A stretch of DNA of 64,000 nucleotides from assembly GCA_026027325.1 (NCBI GenBank), contig JAMSLZ010000001.1, forward strand, positions 2,914,001 through 2,978,000, written 5' to 3'. Position numbers and translations under genes: made by a program. Below are positions 46,938 through 58,984 of this stretch, piece by piece; the stretch's first letter is position 1, and each line of letters begins with the position of its first letter. The notes under the pieces are model-generated. The model saw nothing but the letters and a program-made list of their open reading frames with translations, made no database searches and was not told where the DNA came from. This DNA comes from Actinomucor elegans (Eukaryota; Mucoromycota; Mucoromycetes; Mucorales; Mucoraceae).

Positions 46938-48032
46938 TGTTGTTGTTGTTGTTGACGCTGCTGTTGTTGGCGTTCATATACAAGATCAGAAGAAGTTGAA
47001 CGTTCCACCAAGGTAGATAACCTTGGGGAAGAAGCAATTAAGTCCATATCTAATGGAATGGAAGGCCTAGTTATAATCTGGGAAGGTTTTTCATGAATAG
47101 AAGGCGACTTTGCTTGAATCTGAGAGTTGCGAATAATGGTACTGTAATCAGATACCATATCATCTTCTGGGTACGCTTGTTTGTTAAGGTTATAATAGGA
47201 TGCTAGTGCCTGATGATTCACACTAGCGTCTGGATAAGGCGAAGCAACCCGTGCTTCAAGATTATTATGAATAGTGCCGTTAGTCTTTAGATGATACTAT
47301 TAGTAAATGATCAGTAAGAATTTCACTTTAGATATTATTGAGCACACCTTTTGCCTTTTATTTTCTTGTCTAAGGGCATTAATGGCATTATGGATCTTGA
47401 ACCGCTTGCCAAAGGTAGTAACTTGAAGTTCTTTCAGAGAATCTAGAGTCAACTCCAAGAGAATATCACCACTTATTTCTTGATCTATAAAATATAAGTT
47501 AATATCTACTCCGCGTACTTGAAACACATAAACAAATCACCTCGAAAGGTATCAGCAAGTTCTTTATCAAATCCAATGCTCATTAGCCATGTAGCTACTT
47601 GTTCTGAAGTCCATTCTTCTACTAATTTGCCTAGCTCTTGATTGTTTAATGATTGGCTGACGGTGGATTGAATGTTTTTGGAGGATATTGATGATATGGA
47701 AGCCTTCTTTTGTATTGGTCCAATCTTCATTTTCGATATAGCTGTTTCCAAAGTCTCGATCTTGTTTTCGAGAGCTAATGAAGGTGGTGGGTGTTTCACT
47801 GTATAAGTAATTGGAAAAAGGCCAATTTCACCTCGAACATTTCGACCCTAAACCAACGCATAAGTTTTGTTTATTGGTGTATTAACAGAGTACGCGTTAC
47901 CTGCCACCAACCGTCGTTGAAGCCTTCGTCTTTTTCTAATACAATGACTTGTTCTCCAACATTGATCGAGATTTCGTCTACATTTTCAGCTTCAAACTTG
48001 TGTACAGCATATACTATTTCTAGCCCAGACAT
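45108..48032 (-). CDS. SH3-SAM-PH-CH-like polarity scaffold (Boi1/Boi2-like)
   Basis: ATG at 48032, TAG at 45108, several short introns, roughly 850-900 residues. Order of domains: SH3 near the N-terminus (YAVHKFEAENVDEIS, DGWWQGRNVRGEIGLFP); SAM (WTSEQVATWLMSIGF, TFGKRFKIHNAINAL); disordered region with 42 consecutive Gln (46829-46954); PH (MEGWLYKQGDKYKTWNKRWF, WLKALMKATI); Ser/Gln-rich disorder; and a C-terminal helical domain (MYINWINTHVQNKILLLSEL, VLIEFLENAS) that looks like a calponin-homology fold. Yeast Boi1/Boi2 have SH3-SAM-PH and act at sites of polarised growth with Cdc42 and Bem1; the role is inferred from that. The CH-like end is not in yeast Boi proteins. Called by motif, no database check. 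Confidence 0.85.
46829..46954 (-). repeat. Polyglutamine tract, 42 codons (CAG/CAA mixed)
   Basis: 126 bases in frame with the scaffold CDS encode 42 uninterrupted Gln. CAG and CAA codons occur in alternating blocks. The run is flanked by shorter Q-rich stretches on both sides. Confidence 0.93.
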
Positions 48033-48512
48033 TATGAGTAAAGAAAAGAAAGAAAGATAAGCAAGTGAAAAGGGATTAGAAGAAAAGGGGATATTTCCAA
48101 GGGCAATCCAGTTACACCGTACGAGTAATTAGGTATGTTTCATTTCATTTCTATCAATATTCGGACAATCAACATTCAACGTGTACTTATTGCTGGACTT
48201 GTGTTACTATTGTACAGATCCAAGCTCATTATTCGGTCTAATTAACTTCATTAATATTGGGTTTCTTAATAACCTTAGTAATGGGCAAGTGGCAATACTA
48301 AACTCTTTCGTTGCCACTCTTCCCTAGGGGAAAAAGGGATTTCATTGATGGAAAAAGACGGGTACGGACCCTTTGAAATTCCAAAAGAGCCCATCATCAG
48401 TTCTGAGTAACAATCAATGATCGGCAATCCACGTTTCTCATTGGATATGAACTAAAAAGAACGTTTTCTGCCTCGTTTTTTGAAATCTGTGCGTTTGTTC
48501 AAACTATATAGC

Positions 48513-48823
48513 ATGCCCACACCACCTACTGAAGTATACATACTAATTAAATGATATCATCTAGTTATTCACTCTTTCTCAACATAGGTGCCTCTTTGCC
48601 AAAAATTCGGTAAACAAAAATAAAGTAAATCTCACATAGGGCAGTAGTAATCTCAACTTGATTTATAATAATAGCATGCGCAATTCAAGACTGTTTAACC
48701 AAAAATGACTATCAAGAATCCCGTTGTACCAAGGAATTAGAAAATTTGCACAAATGCTGTAAAGAATTACTGGCCAATGGTGGCAAAAGTGTATGCTGTC
48801 CCGAGAAAAAATATAAAAAATAA
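48513..48823 (+). CDS. CMC4: Cmc4-like twin CX9C mitochondrial protein
   Basis: A tiny three-exon gene of 63 residues, exons 48513-48533, 48588-48609 and 48675-48823, which join in frame. The protein starts MPTPPTEVPLCQKFACAIQD and continues DCLTKN, ESRCTKELENLHKCCKEL and KSVCCPEKK. The CAIQDCL, C-x9-C and CC...CC spacing matches yeast Cmc4 and human CMC4/p8MTCP1. Such proteins are imported into the intermembrane space by Mia40 and are small disulfide-bonded factors; Cmc4's exact function is not settled. The two 5' exons are only 21 and 22 nt, so simple frame scans miss the gene. Convincing because three splices restore the whole family motif. Confidence 0.85.
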
Positions 48824-49883
48824 ACAACCCCTTCCAGTGCAAAGGATCCGTTTACGATTACCTTTAAATCTGATCAAAATTATAGTTTCATTGCAAATAC
48901 ACGTAGATTACAAGTATCAGACGCGTCATGATCAGATTTCTGAATCTTTGTGCACACAAGTCATTCATGTTTATATACAAAAGCAGCCAAGATTACTTAT
49001 GTTCTGAGTGAAATTCAAAAAAATCATTACACTCGAGTATGTATATGCTAATATGAGATACGTCAAGATTTCAGTGACATTTCCTGTTTCCGGAGTGCAT
49101 AAGCTAGAATACGAAATTAAACTTGTATCTATCGAAATATATTAGCCCTTGTTCACTACTGATAAATAGAGTAATTAAAGAATCGGTAGTTAAACCATGA
49201 TTATTATATACCTAGTAACTTATTCTGAGTATGCACTAATAATAAAATGCAACACTGAATTAAAATCGGTCGAATATCTATATAAAATGTATATAGTTTG
49301 CCACCAACTATTGAAGTCGAATGCACTCATTATACCTCACTACAGTAAAAATTCTAGAGGGTACAGCGATTCATACTGAATGCACACTAGTCTTTAAATG
49401 TGATATTAAACTAGAATTGGTTGGGCAATGTAGAGAGACTAAAGTAGGCTGATATAAGAAAAAAAATGCTCTAGAATAAGTAGTCTTCGGGCCTAAACTT
49501 TCATTTTTTTTTACGCCACTTGATAAGCCATTTCAATCATATATAAATTACGCTAGTATACTCTTTATATAAGAGAGATGCTTTGCTATTAAAAACAATA
49601 TTAGAGTCCATAAAAATCGATAAAATCTTATAGTAAGATATTTTTAATTTTGAGCAATATTGAAGGCATTTAAAGTTTATATTGACGACTTGTTGGTTGA
49701 CCACTCTTCCGAAATTATTGGTATACTTTTGAGAAAATAACATGCCAAAAAAAAAAATGCATAAATGAATGTTAGTAGACAAGATATCGAAATATTTAAA
49801 TTCAATGATAATATATCGATAATTGTATTGGGTATTTGAGTGAATTTTGGGTAAAACTCCCCTTGCTCATGTTCTCCAGATTT
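48824..49883. other. Intergenic, about 1.1 kb, AT-rich
   Basis: No gene recognised. Around 49060 there is a 25-base match (ACGTCAAGATTTCAGTGACA and following) to the degenerate repeat at 51714-52015, indicating old dispersed repeat sequence. Confidence 0.45.
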
Positions 49884-50850
49884 TCATCTTTTTCGTCTTG
49901 TTGGATCTATTCTTTGCGCCCCAGCACACTGAAACCTCTCAGGTATTTTTTTATCCAAGCGGTGGTTGCGTACAATATGAATTGTATTTAGGTATGCTGC
50001 TAAATTCCGATTACATAAATGCTTGCAAACTCCTTCAACGCTTGAACTAGTTCTCGTGGTCACTTTATAATCTTAATTTGTGCATCTAAGGGATAAAAAA
50101 AAAGTTAGCAAACAATTCTAATAGTTATTAATTAGAATATTTGATTATCTAAGTAAACCATAGCAGATAACATTAGGATTATTTTGTATTTGATGTGGTC
50201 GTGGATTCGGTGTTCTTTTGAAAGTTATAAGACTATGCTATTCGCAAGAGGAGCAGCACTAATTTGCTGTAAACTAGTCAATCAAATACGCTAAAAATAT
50301 ATGTCTCCTCAGCAACCAGCTGAATCCGATGCCTCGCACGGGTTCTTGTTACTTGGTATTTGGCGCGGAATAGTTGCCCATAACAAAAACAATACTGTTT
50401 CCAAAATTCCTTTTCAGTATGGCGGCCATGTCTTCGCTGGCTTTTTGTCTTCTAGTGTACATTGACAGCTTCAATTTTCAATGAAGGAGATGCATAATCA
50501 AATGATTAGATGTAGCTTCAGTATAGTATTTTTTTAGCAACCCAGTGGCCAATATTTTTTCCACGTTGCTGAGCATTAAGAACCGTTATATAAGGCGCGA
50601 GTTTTTTGGAAATAGTATCTTGAAGATCAGTGTATCGATGTTTCCTATCTTGTCTTTTTTTGAGCATTATGACATCCATACCATTCGTTTGGATTATTCC
50701 ACGAAACGAGAGCATACTGAGCTTTTGAGGTCTCAAAACTGCAGAATTGATGTTAACCACCTCGTCCCAGAGTTCCATTTTATCGACACCATTAATCCAT
50801 TCGCGGTCAAGGATATTTTGATAGAGAATTCACTGTGAATTGTTGCATAG
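49884..50850 (-). pseudogene. Decayed Fanzor (TnpB-like, OMEGA) nuclease
   Basis: Read on the minus strand, from high to low coordinates. NILDREWINGVDKMELWDEV then NINSAVLRPQKL and FRGIIQTNGMDV (50815-50650) correspond to the conserved Fanzor block before the RuvC domain (..S.IQTDG.). After an internal deletion follow NFGNSIVFVMGNYSAPNTK and EPVRGIGFSWLLRRH (about 50415-50295; typically GNWS....K..P..G...LL), then YLID-x-FTAN-x-CCSSC (50290-50235; zinc-finger region after the L-x-D-E motif), and KHLCNRNLAAYLNTIHIV (50040-49990), where the last RuvC motif NRDxNA reads NRN, losing the Asp. It ends PERFQCAGAQRIDPTRRKR with TGA at 49884-49886. In-frame stops, at least two frame changes and loss of RuvC-I/II show it is inactive. 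Confidence 0.75.
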
Positions 50851-50879
50851 CCAGGTACATGTGATATTGGATCTTGGAT

Positions 50880-51240
50880 TAAAAAAGAGGTACATAGTTT
50901 GAGGAGCGTTTGAAGACAGTATAACGCATATTGTTTAGAGAGGTGATGGTATTGGCAATGGCATTGTCGAGGGGACCCTCCAGATAGCCAACCCAGCCGC
51001 CAGTGAATGCAGCAGCTGCGCTCAATGAGTGCCATTGGTAACCAGGGTATTGGACCGATACATAAAGTTGGTTAGCAAAAGGAGAGGAGAGAGTATCACC
51101 TTGATTTCTTTAGCCAGCAACACTCATGAAAGCTACAGCACGGGTATAATTTGGAGGAGAATTCAATTGATATTCCAATGTCATTATTACTACATCAAGA
51201 CCATATATTTGTTTATAGTATTCCATCTAATTACTATCAA
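50880..51240 (-). pseudogene. Unidentified coding fragment upstream of the Fanzor relic
   Basis: A minus-strand frame reads MEYYKQIYGLDVV, NSPPNYTRAVAFMSVAG, one stop, then SSPFANQLYVSVQYPGYQWH, SLSAAAAFTGGWVGYLEGPL and DNAIANTITSLNNMRYTVFK before a stop near 50880. Codon use and GC are higher than the surrounding sequence, so it was recently or is partly under coding constraint. No family is recognised, and it is not a block I know from Fanzor proteins. It may be a host gene piece next to or carried by the element. Confidence 0.35.
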
Positions 51241-51713
51241 TAGCTGCGCCATATGCATTTTTTTTTTTCATTTTATTATATTTTGAAAAGATAAGAGAAA
51301 ACAAATAATAATAAAAAAGTTAAAAACCAAAGTGAGTTTGTATGAGAGATAAGTTTAATTCATATTACAATCCACTACTATGGAAAAAAGAATGTATGTT
51401 CTTCAAGTTAAGCTTATACTATGTTTTTTAACCCTACCTGAAGAAACGTTCTTCTCTTGATTTCTATCGTTCTTAAAATGTGTTGCTGGACCCTTTTGGA
51501 GCTTTTTTTTTTAGCTGCAGTACAATGAATGCGTTGCGCTTAAGCCTGATTAAAAGTAAACTGTGTATATATTCTACAGTAATATTTCTATAAATTCTGT
51601 ATACAACTAAAACATTAAGTTAAATTACGTCTATTACGCTTGGGATCTTTTTTTGTATCTGTAATTAGACCCAATTTGAAACGATTATGACATGAAGAGC
51701 AATCATCTAACCA

Positions 51714-52015
51714 AACAAGTCAAAATCTCGGTGGAATTATCAAATTTACCTGTACATAAGCTGCTGTTCTCCAATTACAAAGGAGTCTATCGAAACAAAG
51801 CTTATTCTAACCGAGATTCTAAAGATGATTAAAGCAAAAGTAATCATTACACCCGACACGTCAAGATCTCGGTGGAATTCCCAAATCTCCGTGTAAAAAA
51901 AAAGGCCTCTGCAATCCAAATTCAAAAAGCTGCCTTCATTCTGTCCGAAATTATAAAAAGATCCTCTAGCCAGAATTGACAATTAGTATCAGTCAAGTAA
52001 AGATCCCGGTTGGAT
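51714..52015. repeat. Degenerate direct repeat, three copies about 140 bp apart
   Basis: Copies begin near 51716, 51858 and 51995 and share a core like GTCAAGATCTCGGTGGAATT followed by CCCAAATCTCC-like sequence. Copy spacing is about 135-145 bp. A fourth diverged copy lies near 49058. Confidence 0.5.
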
Positions 52016-52172
52016 TTCTAAATCTCAAACTTTAAAGCTATCAAACAGTTGATTATGAAAGGACTTTTTTATTGGTCTCGCCCAAATTTAAATCGGTTAT
52101 GATCTCTTTTAAATAGGCTTTGTTTCTTGTTTGCTCTCTTTTTTTTTTCTTTATATTTCAAACATAAACAAA

Positions 52173-53855
52173 ATGATGGATCCACAATCTAATTTCAAAA
52201 CTAATCACGGTCAATTTCCGACAGAACTGTTGCTCTCTATATTCATTTACATCGACGGGCTCACCTTGACTTCCTGCAAACAAGTCTGTCGACATTGGTC
52301 CCAAGTCATTACACACTATGACGATTTGATTTGGTCCAATGCTTGCCACCGAGATTTTGAGCCAAAAAGCCGTCGATTCTGGTCTTTGCAGTTCCCACCA
52401 CCTGTTCGCAAGCGGCAATGGCAAGACATGTACCGTATTACCAAGAACTGGTACAATGGTTATGCTAAAGGCAACTACATTACTGTGAAACCTACCTCTG
52501 ATTTAGAAGCATGCACTGTCATTGGTACACCGCAAGAGCAAGGCTTATACACAACGTTAACATTGGCTCATGATGGCCGAGTGATACGATCCAATCCAAA
52601 CTATAACAGTAGGATACAACAGCATCAGCAGCAGCAGCAGCGCCAGCAGCGTCAGAGCTTAATGGTTCAATCTCCGTTATCACCACAGCAAAAATTCTTT
52701 TTAGATGCATCAAGCAATCACCTTGCCAGGTGGACAGCTGATGATGCCACCAATTCGCTTTCTATCGTGTGTCATTATACAGATCCATCTTCCAAATGGT
52801 TAGTGACGGGTGGATTGAATGGTGCTGTATCCGTATGGGATTTAGAAACAAAAACATTGGTGAGGGTGTGGCATGGACACCGAGGAAGAGTTTTATGTAT
52901 CAATATGAATAATGAAGGCAAGTCCATAGTATTAAAAAGACTATACTAGTCAACTGAACGTATATTAGTGGTAGTAAGTGGCGGCTCAGATAGTATGATT
53001 CGCGTCTGGGATCTAGACAAAGGCTCAGATGTTCATGCTCGTAAATCTAGAAGACGTGGTATGATAGATATTTCGGTTTATTTATCAGGAAGAAGCGACT
53101 GGTATCAAGGTGTGGGTGAAATTGCAGTAAATGGTCATTTAGTTGCTTGTGCTCCAGATGCCTCTGGTCCTATTCTCGTATTCTCACTCTTAACAGGTTC
53201 ACTTGTCTATGAACTACGTATTCCCGAAGATCCTTTACCAGTCAATGGCAGTGAATGGATGGCAGAGGAAATGACAGCGTTCACACATTTACGTTTAACA
53301 CCCTTCTTTCTACTGACAAAAGGCAAAGTTCATAACAACAACAAATCCATAAAACTCGTGCCTTCTACGCATAATATTGTGATGCAACGACGTCAAGAGC
53401 GCAAGCAAGCTGGCTATATAGCTCACTCAGATGATTACACTGTCAGCGCACCACCACAAGCTGTAGCCCAAATGACACCGTATCAACTATACCAATATTA
53501 CCAAACTGTAAACGCATCTCGTGAAGAACCTCCTGCCATGGTGCCTGAATCAAGTGCTTGTATTCACGTCTGGGACCTGCAAACAGGAAAAATCGCGTAC
53601 AGTCTCGTACCTACCTTAGAAAAGCCTTACCAGCATTATACCATTACGGATGTACGTGTAACACCTGATTACTCTAAAGTATTCGCATCAATTGAAATGC
53701 GTGGACAAAGAGAATATGGAGAAACACTGTATTGCTGGGATTTTGCTTCAAGAAGCACTGATGAAGTTTCTAAAGACGAATTTGATATCGTGCAGTTGGA
53801 TGATGTCGACTCTGACTTGAGAAAGTTGGGCAGATCCTGGGTTTGTTTCATGTAG
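52173..53855 (+). CDS. F-box/WD40-repeat protein
   Basis: 543 residues from exons 52173-52917 and 52969-53855. The F-box is at residues about 13-55 (FPTELLLSIFIYIDGLTLTS, CKQVCRHWSQV), followed by Q-rich disorder (QQHQQQQQRQQRQ) and WD repeats (WLVTGGLNGAVSVWDLETK; VVSGGSDSMIRVWDLDKG; CIHVWDLQTGKI; LYCWDF). This layout is that of SCF ubiquitin-ligase substrate receptors (Skp1-binding F-box, substrate-binding propeller). Only four or five blades are clear, so some are divergent. The single intron (52918-52968) starts GCAAGT and ends AG; the GC-AG form is required by reading frame. Start is the first of two adjacent ATGs. Confidence 0.88.
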
Positions 53856-54859
53856 TTGTACTCGAAACCATTATCTACAAATAAACAATGCCCTGCTTTT
53901 TTTAATTTCCCGAAGCAAATGACTTCTTTGCTTATAAAAAGAACCAATGGAAATAGGCTAATGACCTGCAAGAAGCTTCTGAAAAGTCGACTATTGATCC
54001 TCGGTTGACCGGCCTAAATTAGCAATGATGGGCGGGAAAACACAATGGTGCGCATTATCTCATTTACATTACAACATCCATAATGTATTGCATTCGTCCT
54101 CCTATAAGGTGCCTCTATAAAATCTCTGTTGGTATATGAATGGGCTCATCTGTTTAATGCCACATAAATCAATAAATTGCCGGACATAAACTTCATTGGA
54201 TGGCGGGGAATCAACCTGATTTACACCATGTGCCCTCAACAAAAATCCCAAAATCAAGTAGTTTCTATTCAGTTCAGTAACAGTTGCAAGTAATACTCTG
54301 AAGCTTTTAATATAAGATAGAGAAAAATAATAAGGGTACACTTTTAATGACTTGAATTTTATTCCTATAAATACATTTAAAAATAAGATATAAAGCTTTA
54401 ACAATATTGTTTTTATCCTTTAAAGCAAGTTTTTTTGTCTTTTACTTTCCTAGAAAACTATATTATTCGAGGTAAAGTCAAATTTGTCAAGTTTAAATAA
54501 TGCTAAAACACTTTCACCACTTTTTGTATTATTTTGTCTGTTTATTGATGTAAGGAAATTGGATGCACTGCAAGCGATATCAACCGTTCTCGACCAAATG
54601 TCGCGTTTTATTAGTAGTTCATAGTCTAAACGAGTTACTGAGTCTAGTTGAAACCCTATTTCTCTTGTTTAATGAAGTGACATGCCCACATTTGTTAAAA
54701 TTATTCCTTTCAATAGTAAAATACCGACAAAATCGAAAATAACATGAAATCAAATATCACCAAATTGAGAGTGAAGGTATTTTATCATGTTGCTTATATT
54801 ATAAAGGTATTTAGTGCATATACTAAACGAAACGAGTATTAAATGTAGTTCTATAGATA
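53856..54859. other. Convergent intergenic region, no supported gene
   Basis: 1.0 kb between the F-box gene and the second kinase, tail to tail. A minus-strand open stretch at 54102-54404 looks partly protein-like but lacks ATG and homology. Confidence 0.45.
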
Positions 54860-56279
<1,420 letters not shown>

Positions 56280-57311
56280 TGTGCTGTATAACCAGAAGAA
56301 AAAGAAAGTGCGCTGTACCTCGAAATAAACAAATAAGAATGCTCTTTTGAACAGATGGATACATACACGTGACTATATTACTTTATATCAAAACAGTGCA
56401 TTAGTATTGATCCTACTGTTGAAACATATTACATAATAGTAGATCATTTGATAATGAATTGCTGGGCATGTATGACAAAGTGTATTGATAGATAATAGAG
56501 TGTAGTTTATTCCAAATTTCGGCATAAAGTTATTGAAAACACTTGCTACTGGCTGATTAGTATAGATTCCTTCAGAACGAGAGTAAAGTAAATTCAGTTA
56601 CCATTTTGTAAAAATGAAAAAAAAAAAGTTTGAATAGATGTAATAATTTATTCTGTAATGAGTGACCATTCAGGTGCGGTATTGGACCTGGATTAGTTGA
56701 AAAAGATGAGTGGATGTAGGGCATTAAAAATTGCATACAATTTACAGGCGATCACTAGAATGTAGCATACTTATTGAATTTTAGTTAAATAATGATTAAA
56801 ATAGATGCAATGCAAGTTTAGTGTAAAAATGGACAACTAATCATGTGTACCATTACATCGACATTGATCTTGTTAAAAATGTGTCCAAAATAGACTAAAC
56901 ACGCACACTGTTTATTAAATCATAATTTCAATTCAGCGACATGTTTCAATTTATTGATTAAATGTAGGTCAAACTCCAATAACTTTTGAATGAACTGCGA
57001 TTACGCTTGATCCAAAGTAGGATAAATAATATAATCAATACTTCTATTTAATCCATAGCTTACAACTCAAAGAGTACTCAGCTACAAAGTTCGCTTAAGA
57101 AAGCAACATGATTGGCTTGTATCGGCCAATAGGAATTGTACTGAGCTCACAATTAAGGGTGAGAAAGAATTCAAGCCAAAAGATATATCTTTTGACCTGG
57201 ATTAGCCAATTTTACTAGTTTGTGACTGCGGAGTAGCCCATGGAAGAATTACACTAACGATGAGCCATTACTAATTCTCTCGCTTATTCTTCTTCCTTAT
57301 ATTTATCCAGA
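56280..57311. other. Divergent intergenic region, no gene seen
   Basis: Head-to-head region between the second kinase and NFU1. The phrase GACCTGGATTAG occurs twice (near 56686 and 57195), once close to the NFU1 start; no known element could be assigned. Confidence 0.45.
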
Positions 57312-58173
57312 ATGACTTCTCGTATTATCTTATCACAAATCAAAAGAGTCAGTGCGCTGCGTGCTGCTATCATTCCTCAAATTAACAACAATGTTGCCAA
57401 GAGAAGCTTAATGACCAAGAGCCACATTTGGTCTAATCGTATGAAGCCTCAACAATTTGGTTCTTTACTAGGAAGTCAACAAGGTAAAGGAAACAAATAT
57501 CGTTTTTATTCTATATGCTCATGTTTCTCTTTATATCCTAGTCCGTACAATGTTCATTCAAACTGAACAAACACCCAACGAAGACTCCCTCAAGTTTATT
57601 CCCGGCACACCTGTCTTGGGCAGCGGTTCAGCAGAGTTCTTAGATGTTCGATCATCTATGAAATCACCACTTGCCAAGCAACTTTTCCATATTGATGGCA
57701 TTTCCGGTGTCTTTTTCGGTCCTGATTTCATCACAATTTCAAAAGACGAGAATGCAGAATGGCAATTGATGAAACCTGATATCTATGCAGCTATCATGGA
57801 TCATTTTGCTTCAGGTCAACCCATTGTATACGATGCTGATGATTTAGCTGCCAATGATACAGCTATTCATCCAGACGATTCTGAGGAAGTACAAATGATT
57901 AAAGAGTTACTTGATACGCGTATCCGTCCTTCAATCCAAGAAGATGGTGGTGATATTGAATACTGTGGATTTGAAAATGGTATTGTTCAGCTCAAGTTAA
58001 AGGGTAGTTGCAGAGGCTGTGATAGTTCAACGATTACACTCAAGAACGGTATCGAGAACATGCTGATGCATTATATCCCAGAAGTACAAGGTGTCGAGCA
58101 AATCATTGATGAAAATGAAACCATTGCACTTCAAGAATTTGATAAGCTCGAGAAAAAGTTGGGCGAGAAATAG
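57312..58173 (+). CDS. NFU1: Mitochondrial iron-sulfur scaffold NFU1
   Basis: 267 residues, exons 57312-57483 and 57542-58173 in frame. The N-terminus ([20 protein letters not shown], Arg/Ser-rich with few acids) is a mitochondrial presequence. The Nfu_N domain begins [19 protein letters not shown] and contains [12 protein letters not shown]. The NifU C-terminal domain has [13 protein letters not shown] and the cluster-binding CRGCDSS. The protein carries 4Fe-4S clusters to lipoate synthase and respiratory enzymes. Conserved start, length and Cys-x-x-Cys are all normal. It converges on the prefoldin gene with 49 bp between stops. Confidence 0.95.
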
Positions 58174-58222
58174 ATATACTACCAATAAATCATATAAAAC
58201 GCTTTGTTTATTATCATACATT

Positions 58223-58759
58223 CTATTCTTTTTCCAAGTTGATGGCATTACCAAACTTGGCGTATAATTCTTTCTTCAATTCTTCCATCTTTTCTTGAAC
58301 ATTGTCAATTTGTTGCTTGATTTCCTCGAGCGCTAAACCGAGCTTTTCAGAATCCTTTTCGACCTTTTCAATAGCTTCTGATGCACTGACATGAACAAAT
58401 GCATCCCCAATTTTATATCTGACAGCCTCATCTTCATCCGCCAACTCGAGTTCCATTGCGACATCGTCCAGATATTCCTTTTCTTGCTATTGGAACCATT
58501 TGCAATAGGAGTTAGGATATGTTATACCATAAAAGCACTCCTATATTTACTTACCTTGAGCTTCTGGTATTGATCTTCGAGATCATCAATTTTAGCATTG
58601 TATTTACTAAACTCATTGATACGCTGTTGATCAACCCAAGAAACCTCGACATCACCGCCGGCTTCTTCCTTTTCATTTAACTATAATTACAAACATTACT
58701 AAGCTCCTTCGCCTTCTATATGATTCCTTGTAAACATCTACCATTCTAATATTGGACAT
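58223..58759 (-). CDS. PFD4/GIM3: Prefoldin subunit 4
   Basis: 135 residues from exons 58759-58742 (18 nt), 58680-58555 and 58486-58223, joined in frame. The start MSNIRM is followed by EVSWVDQQRINEFSKYNAKI and DDLEDQYQKLK, then DDVAMELELADE and KIGDAFVHVSASEA, typical of the beta-class prefoldin PFD4/Gim3. Two long coiled-coil helices flank the beta hairpin. It is part of the hexameric cytosolic chaperone that passes actin and tubulin to CCT. The first exon encodes only six residues. Confidence 0.93.
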
Positions 58760-58984
58760 TGTGTTGGTATCTGTTGATGATGAACTTGATTATAGCAAAA
58801 ACGCGTGTTAAACTGAAAAAATCGTCTCGGTCCTGAACTTCTCAATCTTAAATTTCAATGGCCGCTCATCTGTCAGTCACGGTTACTATGATCATTCGCA
58901 ACAAGATATCAAAAAGCCGTTTGTAAACGCCATGTTCTGTGTTTGATTTTAATATTAGACCTATATCTTTCCAACGATAAAATA

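Noticed and set aside
46765..47016. Poly-Ala/Val, poly-Leu and poly-Asn/Ser frames
   Set aside because: Other-frame readings of the CAG/CAA tract in the scaffold gene.
54102..54404. Minus-strand open frame of 100 codons
   Set aside because: No ATG; partly protein-like, but no recognised family and low-complexity AT-rich start.
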